Assembly (NCBI GenBank): GCA_003427395.1
Contig: BFEA01000982.1
Span: 193,183-252,764, forward strand
Direction of reading: 5' to 3'
Length of the DNA stretch: 59,582 bases
From: Chara braunii
Taxonomy: Eukaryota > Streptophyta > Charophyceae > Charales > Characeae
Part shown: positions 53,931 through 59,582 of the stretch, piece after piece
How the letters are laid out: each line of letters opens with the position of its first letter
Position numbering within the stretch: the stretch's first letter is position 1
The notes under the pieces: model-generated
Database searches by the model: none
Told to the model about the DNA's origin: nothing
Seen by the model: the letters and a program-made list of their open reading frames with translations, nothing else
Translations under genes and position numbers: made by a program

Positions 53931-55800
53931 ATATACTTATTCAATCTCTCGCTATGGGACGGGTGGTCGACGTTTTGGTTGCTATTACGAGGGGCTGAAT
54001 TGATTAGGGGTTCTTCTTGTCTTCTCTCTCTCTCTCTCTCTCTCTCTCACTTGGCATATGACTAACCCTTCTCTCCTCACTTGGAAACATTGCCAGGGTA
54101 CGGACGGTAAACGAAATCGGACTTCACTTGGTGGAGAAAGAGGGCAAGGGGTGGATAGTCGGTCCCTTGTGCCACAAAGGAGGCAAAAGAGAAAGGACGG
54201 TTGAAAAAAAGTGGGAGAAAGGCGGAATTCGGAAGATAACTTAAGTTGAAAGTGAGGTCAGTTTGACTCAACCATTTCCCCGACTGCATGACTATGAGAA
54301 GAGGATGGGCTGATTGAGCAACAAGAAGGGAACAAAGCACAGCCAAAGAGCATGGAAAGAATAGGCATGTGGGAAGGGCTATGTGTTGACTCCCAACGGG
54401 GGACATTGTATGAATTTTCTTGCTTGTGTGAGATTGTGCAGGTGAGTAATGGCTAGAAATGCCTTGAGCAGGATGAGGGCGAGAGGAACTGGGCACCAAG
54501 AGGGAAAGGGAAGAGGGACAAAGGGGCTATGGGACCCTTGACATAGAGCCAATTCATGAAAATGTCTTTTGTACTTGAGACCTGGAAGTGTGATTGAGAG
54601 TGCAATCGTACCAAGAAAAATGTGATGTTGTGTGTGCATGCATATGAGGACCCCGAAAAAACTAAGGGGCCTACTTCAATAAGGTGGGAAGCAAACTGTG
54701 AGATCCGATGGATGCGTAGAGGCGAGGAGGAGGACGGCCCCGCCGCACCCTGATGACGCCATATAGCCAAAATGCTTAGGGAAATGGTGCGTGGCTTAAG
54801 GATGACGCTTAGCCTACGCACAAGAGAAGATAAATGCTCAAATAACCCCTGGACTGCCTGCATATTGGAAGGAACAATTGCTTGAGAACACAATAAAGAA
54901 TCAAAAAAAAAATCAGCGTTGCGGAAACGACCAGCGAGACTACCACCCGGCGTGAGGGCTGAGCTAGATCCCCAATGTCAAGGCTCTCTCGCGAGATGGC
55001 CCATCCCCATCTATCTCAAAAGCACAAGGTGGGGGTGACCTTGGGACGAATGGCCCGCGCCCTGAGCATGAGTGTGGGCGGGCCGAGCCAACTGGGACCC
55101 GCAGTGGGGTCGACTAAGGCTCGAAAGTCCACCGGGGTTTGGCCCTACAAAAATGGTGGAGGTGACAGGCATGGGTTTAAATTGACCCTTGCGATTCCGA
55201 TGAGGGCGCCCGACGCATTGAACGTGTACACAACCCAAGATAAGGAAAATAGACTTGTGTTTGCTCTTTCCCTTGTGAGAAATCAGATTTGAGGATGGTT
55301 GGGTGCATGGCATAGCCAGGACTGGAGGTACAACATGCATGCTATGCACTTGATTAGCCTTCCCTTTGAGGAATGGCTCTAGCCCTCCTTTATCCGGTGC
55401 TGGTGTTCGCCAGTCCGAGGAAGCCTTGGGCAAGTCGCAGGTCGACCCTTCCTCTTCGTATGAAAGAAGGGCTCCGGTTACCTGGCAGGCGGTTGGTGCT
55501 TGGATTAGGCCAGGTTCCAATGAAAATCCCATGGCGGAGTGATCCGACCGAATGGGTGTTTTCCCCTTCTTCTTTTGAGCCCAGCGGGCTCATGCACTTT
55601 GCACATTTTTAATGATTGAAGGAACCAATATGAACACAACGGGTCATTAAGAAAGAACAATCCTATCCTATGAAAGGACAAACAAGTGAAGAGAAGGGAA
55701 ATGAAGGGAGTTGCTAGACTTCAAGGAAAACTAGCTCACCCTTGATGATTCTCACGAGAAGGAACCGATCACTATGTATGAAAGTAGGGGGAGTGATACT
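53931..55800. other. Region after the arrays, no recognised gene
   Basis: There is a short CT run at 54023-54048. On the minus strand, frames at 54077-54499, 54453-54893 and 55011-55532 have no recognisable family and are probably chance. AAAGTAGGGGGAG followed by TGATACTC at 55781-55800 looks like a polypurine tract next to an LTR start, which would close a plus-strand retroelement containing the arrays. I could not find a matching second LTR. Confidence 0.35.
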
Positions 55801-55818
55801 CATTGTCCTGAGAAAAAA

Positions 55819-55873
<55 letters not shown>

Positions 55874-55874
55874 G
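55819..55874. repeat. ATT microsatellite
   Basis: About 55 bp of ATT trinucleotide repeats. Confidence 0.95.
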
Positions 55875-55983
55875 AACTTTGATTGAATGGTACTAGTCGG
55901 ATGTCGTACTACAAGAAAGCTCAGATCTACACGAATTCTCCTGTTAACGGGAAGGTAATATCTGATACAGTATCTTGTTACTA

Positions 55984-56069
55984 GTGACAAAAAGAACGGA
56001 GGAAGAAAACAGACAAATGAGGAGGTGACAAAAAGAATTGAGGAAGAAAACATACAAATGAGGAGGTGA
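55984..56069. repeat. Tandem duplication of 41 bp
   Basis: GTGACAAAAAGAA, GAGGAAGAAAACA and ACAAATGAGGAG recur at 55984 and 56025. Confidence 0.8.
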
Positions 56070-56869
56070 GAGAGGAGATCAGTGACTGCCGCAGAGTTGC
56101 CAAGACTTTACCCATTTTTTCTCCGGGCTTCCCCTCGCCTCCACGTCGTCGAACAAGTACCCGGTAATGATTTTGACAAAGACCGGGTCGCACAACAGTG
56201 CCACATAACGCTGATCTCATAGAGAGTAGGGACAAATCAGCAGCACAATGACTAATGACGACTTCGGATAGGTGTACCAAATCCAATCATCCACAGATCC
56301 CTGTCCCCTCCCGATCATAACCAGTCACCTCATGAAGACAGTATGACTAATACCACGGTTAGCAATCGAGGTAGATAGATGGTCGAAGCCACGTCGACAG
56401 TATAGACCGATGGCGAGCGCCACATCAGCAGGAACGACGGGTGGCAGCTTCACGTCAGCAATACCTGCACACAGAATGAGTTGTGCCAACATGATGCCAC
56501 AATCTCGTGTTGTCCGCAATGACAGCACGCAGCAAGCGCCGAGGCAACATATTAAGACTGAGCGTTGGACTCCTGGAAGGCTGAGCCATACAAAGTGTTT
56601 GGTGAGGCTCTCTGGTCCCGGATCTCCAGCCCACAGTCGTACAAAGTGACTTACAGTCGAGGACCGGGATCATGTACAGTTGCATACTTCCCTTTGGTAT
56701 GGATGCAGTCTGAGTACCTGCGTACGAACAGACAAGACGCAAACAAAATAAGCAGACAGACACGGACCGACAAGTCCGACAGGCGTGGACGAATAAACAC
56801 AGATATATACAAACATTAGACAAATAAGGACAGACATGGACGAACGAAGCAGACTGACAAACGGACAGA
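56070..56869. other. Unannotated stretch
   Basis: The longest frame (minus strand, 56455-57000) is Cys/Val/Ser-rich because it reads through the complement of the neighbouring CAGACA/GTGACA repeat. I do not support a gene here. Confidence 0.4.
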
Positions 56870-58260
56870 CATAGTGACACACAATGTACGGTGACACGAA
56901 TCAATATGAAATACGCAGTGAAAACACATACGATGAAACGCAACAAGCATACACGGATACCGTGACACCCACAATCACAGCTGCACGGATACCGTGACAC
57001 ACTCTGTCACGATCACTCAGATATTCACAGTGGGACGCAGACAAGTGACGAACACAGTGATGCACAAAGAGGGGCTCATATAAAGAAAGAGAGAGAAATA
57101 GAGAAAAAGAGAGAGACATTGTGACTTTGGGGTTTCACAATATTTGGATTCGGACTTGACATTGGGTCTGAGATATTGGATGTGGGATTATTTGGGCCTG
57201 TATCGAAGACTCGGTGTTCACTACGTTCCCATCTTCCCCCTCCTCTTCGTTCGATCTCCCCTCCTCGTCTATGTATGATCAGACACTGGTGCATTCCCCA
57301 TGGGTGAACGTTAGACCCCTCCACACCCCGCAAATGATGATGATGTATGCTTGGTTTGCATTACGACGATTGATATTTTAGTCTTCCACTGGGCTATCCT
57401 GTACTATATGCGGGAGGTCGCTTTTTGTTCTGAGGTTGCACCATTACGGTATGCGACATGCACCATGTCACACAGGTGCACAGTGACACACACACTCACA
57501 GCTTACAGTAACAAAGATTCAATGACGTGGATACACAGTCACACACACAGTGACACAGTCACACCCATAGTGACACAGTCACACCCACACCCACAGTGAT
57601 ACAGTCACACAGGGCTATGACATACAGTGATAATGTGACATACACAGACGCAGTGACACATACTCAAAAATATAGTCACACTGTGACAACGCATGGTCAC
57701 AGTCGCGCACAGACGAAAAGGGACACATACACAGATGAAACCGAAGGCGTGCTCAGACGGTGTGACAAGGTCACAGTAACACCTACACATTCACTCGCAC
57801 ACGGTCACGAGGTGACATGGTCACAATGCGACAGTCGCACAATAACACATACTTGGTGACAACGCACAGTCCCATTGACGCGGACACTGTGACACAGATG
57901 CGCTATGGCAGACACGCAGTGACACAGTGAGATAGTGACACGGTCACGGTCGCAGCAGATATACCGGTGCACCGTGTCACACAGATGAATAGTGGCACAA
58001 TCACAGTGATGCATACACGGTAACGCAGATACATTGTGACACACACAGGGAGAGACACAGACAGGGACCAGCAAGACTGAGACAGACAAACAGGCAAATA
58101 AGAGAGGCGAAGTCAAAAAAAAAAAAAAAAAAAACTGAGAAAAGACAGACAGGCAATGGTCATGCACAGACATACAGATAAGCAGTCATGATAGCGTGAC
58201 ATCAATGAGGTGACGTACACGGGTACGGTGATACGAGGAGACCCCGTGATATATACACAG
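56870..58260. repeat. Degenerate GTGACA / CAGTCACAC repeat domain
   Basis: The word GTGACA and variants (GTGACACA, CAGTGACACAGTCACAC) recur dozens of times at irregular spacing, densest at 57470-57620 and 57760-58060. An A run of about 20 bases lies at 58114-58133. Open frames in this region come from the repeat. Confidence 0.75.
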
Positions 58261-58592
58261 TCGCAGCAACGATCGTACGTATACAGTAGTACACCTACAC
58301 AGATACACCGGGGCGCTGGGCGCCAGACAGAGAAAAGCAACCTTGAGTGCTGTGTTGATGTGGCCCATTGGCGCGAACGTTGGGTCATTGTTTCTTCTTG
58401 TTGACCTATTTCGACTGATTCTAAGGGCTATTGCGCTCTACCTATACTCCTCTACTCGGACATTTATGTGATTTCGAAACTTGGTTTTCCTATATATTGT
58501 TCACGCTCATATGTCCTTGCTATTATTCTTATTCTTATTCTTATTCTTATTCTTATTATGACTACTACTGTTGGTATTGTTATTTCGGTAGC
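58261..58592. other. Unannotated stretch with a TTATTC microsatellite
   Basis: A TTATTC repeat occupies about 58519-58557. I see nothing else. Confidence 0.5.
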
Positions 58593-58652
58593 TTGTGACT
58601 TCAGCCAGCCTCGTGCCCGCCCTAAGTGAAGGCAGATCTAAATATCCGCCGC
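58593..58652 (+). repeat. LTR scrap in opposite orientation
   Basis: CAGCCTCGTGCCCGCC followed by CTAAGTGAAGGC is the reverse complement of the E0/E1-type LTR end (compare 1-31), including the conserved hairpin word. The rest of the LTR is missing, so this is a short plus-oriented remnant. Confidence 0.65.
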
Positions 58653-59198
58653 GTCCCGGGACTTTATAGAAGAAACCGCTGCACCGGATGGTTGAGACCA
58701 GAACAAGGGTTGTTGTGCCCTGGGCACACGTAACCACGGGGCTGTCACATTACAAAGTGGCCGCGGACCACTAGGAACACAGCATTGGCTCCACATCCGT
58801 ACGCAAGCACGAGGTGGCGTGAGCTACAGACCGGGCAGCAGGGCACTAGCAGGCTGTAATTAGGCACGTCAAGGAAGCAAGCATTAGACCGCACGATTGC
58901 AAAGAGGCACGGATGGCAGGTTGCTAGGGGCTATGAAGAAGCATGCGGAACAACTAGCCTGCATACATGAACGTGGGACATCCAAGGTCCTAGTTGGATG
59001 GAAGTATGCTATGAGTGGGGACAAACAAATTGTTGCGATACAACAATCGGGGGAAAGGCTTACTATTGGGCGTTGTGTGCCATAGCCATGATCGAGAGAA
59101 GCCGAATCCGACTGTAGTTTGATCAGAGTCATACTTCCGAATTTGCGTGGATATTTTGTGCCAAAATCAAAATTATTCTTTGAATATCATTTTCATGT
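58653..59198. other. Unannotated stretch
   Basis: No repeat and no recognised protein on either strand. Confidence 0.4.
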
Positions 59199-59203
59199 TC
59201 ATC

Positions 59204-59244
<41 letters not shown>
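59199..59244. repeat. ATT microsatellite
   Basis: About 45 bp of ATT repeats, about 40 bp upstream of the rpl16 fragment. Confidence 0.95.
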
Positions 59245-59245
<1 letters not shown>

Positions 59246-59284
59246 GTGACCTTGCATGCTAAGAATGAGAGTTAGAGGTGGGAA

Positions 59285-59389
59285 GGGCGTTCTCAAATCT
59301 TTGGAATTGCTTTTTCCAATAAACGTTTTGGAAAGTTTGCTTTACAAGCCTTAGAGCCATTTTGGATTACATCTAGACAAATTGAAGCA
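59285..59389 (+). pseudogene. rpl16: rpl16 fragment, plastid-type (NUPT)
   Basis: 35 codons without a stop. They contain [11 protein letters not shown] followed by [10 protein letters not shown], a hallmark stretch of ribosomal protein L16 (plastid versions read [21 protein letters not shown]). Similarity stops after Glu-Ala at 59389, where Gly-Arg-Arg would follow. The fragment covers the middle of the protein only. The plastid rather than mitochondrial origin is judged from the ALQALEP wording and is less certain than the L16 assignment. Confidence 0.8.
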
Positions 59390-59510
59390 GTTACTCAAAA
59401 ATATATAAAGACTGTAAACATATATATTTTACAGATTTAGGCTCCTTCCCGTCTGCTGACTGTGTTCTGCTTTTTTTTTTTTTTTTCTTTTCTTACGAAT
59501 ACGTCCAGTG

Positions 59511-59582
59511 GGGCCTGCTCCACTACTCAGCAAATGCACAGAAGACATAGCATATGGCGGTGTATGGTTCCATGTTTCAGCA
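59511..59582. mobile_element. MITE family M1, copy c, cut by window end
   Basis: GGGCCTGCTCCACTACTCAG followed by CAAATGCACAGAAGACA matches the left end of M1a (39414). The following GCATATGGCGGTGTATGG resembles copies d and e at 27303 and 27450. The right end lies outside the window. Confidence 0.6.

Noticed and set aside
55011-55532. 173-codon minus-strand frame
   Set aside because: No recognisable domain or codon pattern, and it lies in a region with other overlapping chance frames.
56455-58388. Cys/Val/Ser-rich minus-strand frames resembling membrane proteins
   Set aside because: They are the complement of the CAGACA/GTGACA repeat. The hydrophobic look is a composition effect.

Overview
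The window is nuclear DNA from a eukaryote of the green lineage. Four related Ty3/gypsy LTR retrotransposons on the minus strand fill about the first 38 kb. Three of them keep a primer-binding site matching the 3' end of plant initiator tRNA-Met (TGGTATCAGAGC, or one mismatch). There is a mitochondrial nad1 fragment, a plastid-type rpl16 fragment, several MITE families and one intron-bearing host gene. The nad1 piece encodes residues that many land plants only create by RNA editing. A charophyte alga or a bryophyte is therefore plausible, but this is inference. Scattered single N bases show a draft assembly. I saw no tRNA, rRNA or CRISPR.

Layout. 1-94 is the outer end of an LTR whose element lies off the left edge. 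E1 (416 to about 6375) has its 3' LTR and a decayed pol and gag, but no 5' LTR. A fragment of a second gypsy family (about 6376-7928) joins E1 directly to the truncated 3' LTR of E2 (7929-16650). E3 (17193-25938) and E4 (28459-37766) are complete LTR-to-LTR insertions, both with 4-bp target duplications. E4 carries a 338-bp hAT-like MITE with an 8-bp target duplication inside its integrase. All four elements are dead: stops, frameshifts and altered catalytic residues are visible throughout. The spaces between E2, E3 and E4 hold short tandem repeats and MITEs.

From 37.8 to 42.8 kb there are tandem repeats, the 3' end of a LINE-like insertion with poly(A), two MITE families, long CT/CA microsatellites, and a nad1 fragment lying between 90-bp inverted repeats next to a perfect 23-bp hairpin. 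The only convincing host gene is on the minus strand at 43372-44712: a first coding exon of a DUF1223 (thioredoxin-like, CxxC) protein that ends at a clean splice donor.

From 45.5 to 50 kb lies non-coding repetitive DNA with dyad-symmetric motifs and two diverged direct copies about 1.45 kb apart. It leads into a pyrimidine-rich tract and then a 3.4-kb set of three successive tandem arrays (91-bp, then two kinds of about 80-bp unit). This may be a large non-autonomous retroelement or a long leader/intron; no protein domain is present. The last 5 kb hold a GTGACA-rich degenerate repeat, an LTR scrap in the opposite orientation, ATT repeats, the rpl16 fragment and a MITE cut by the window edge.
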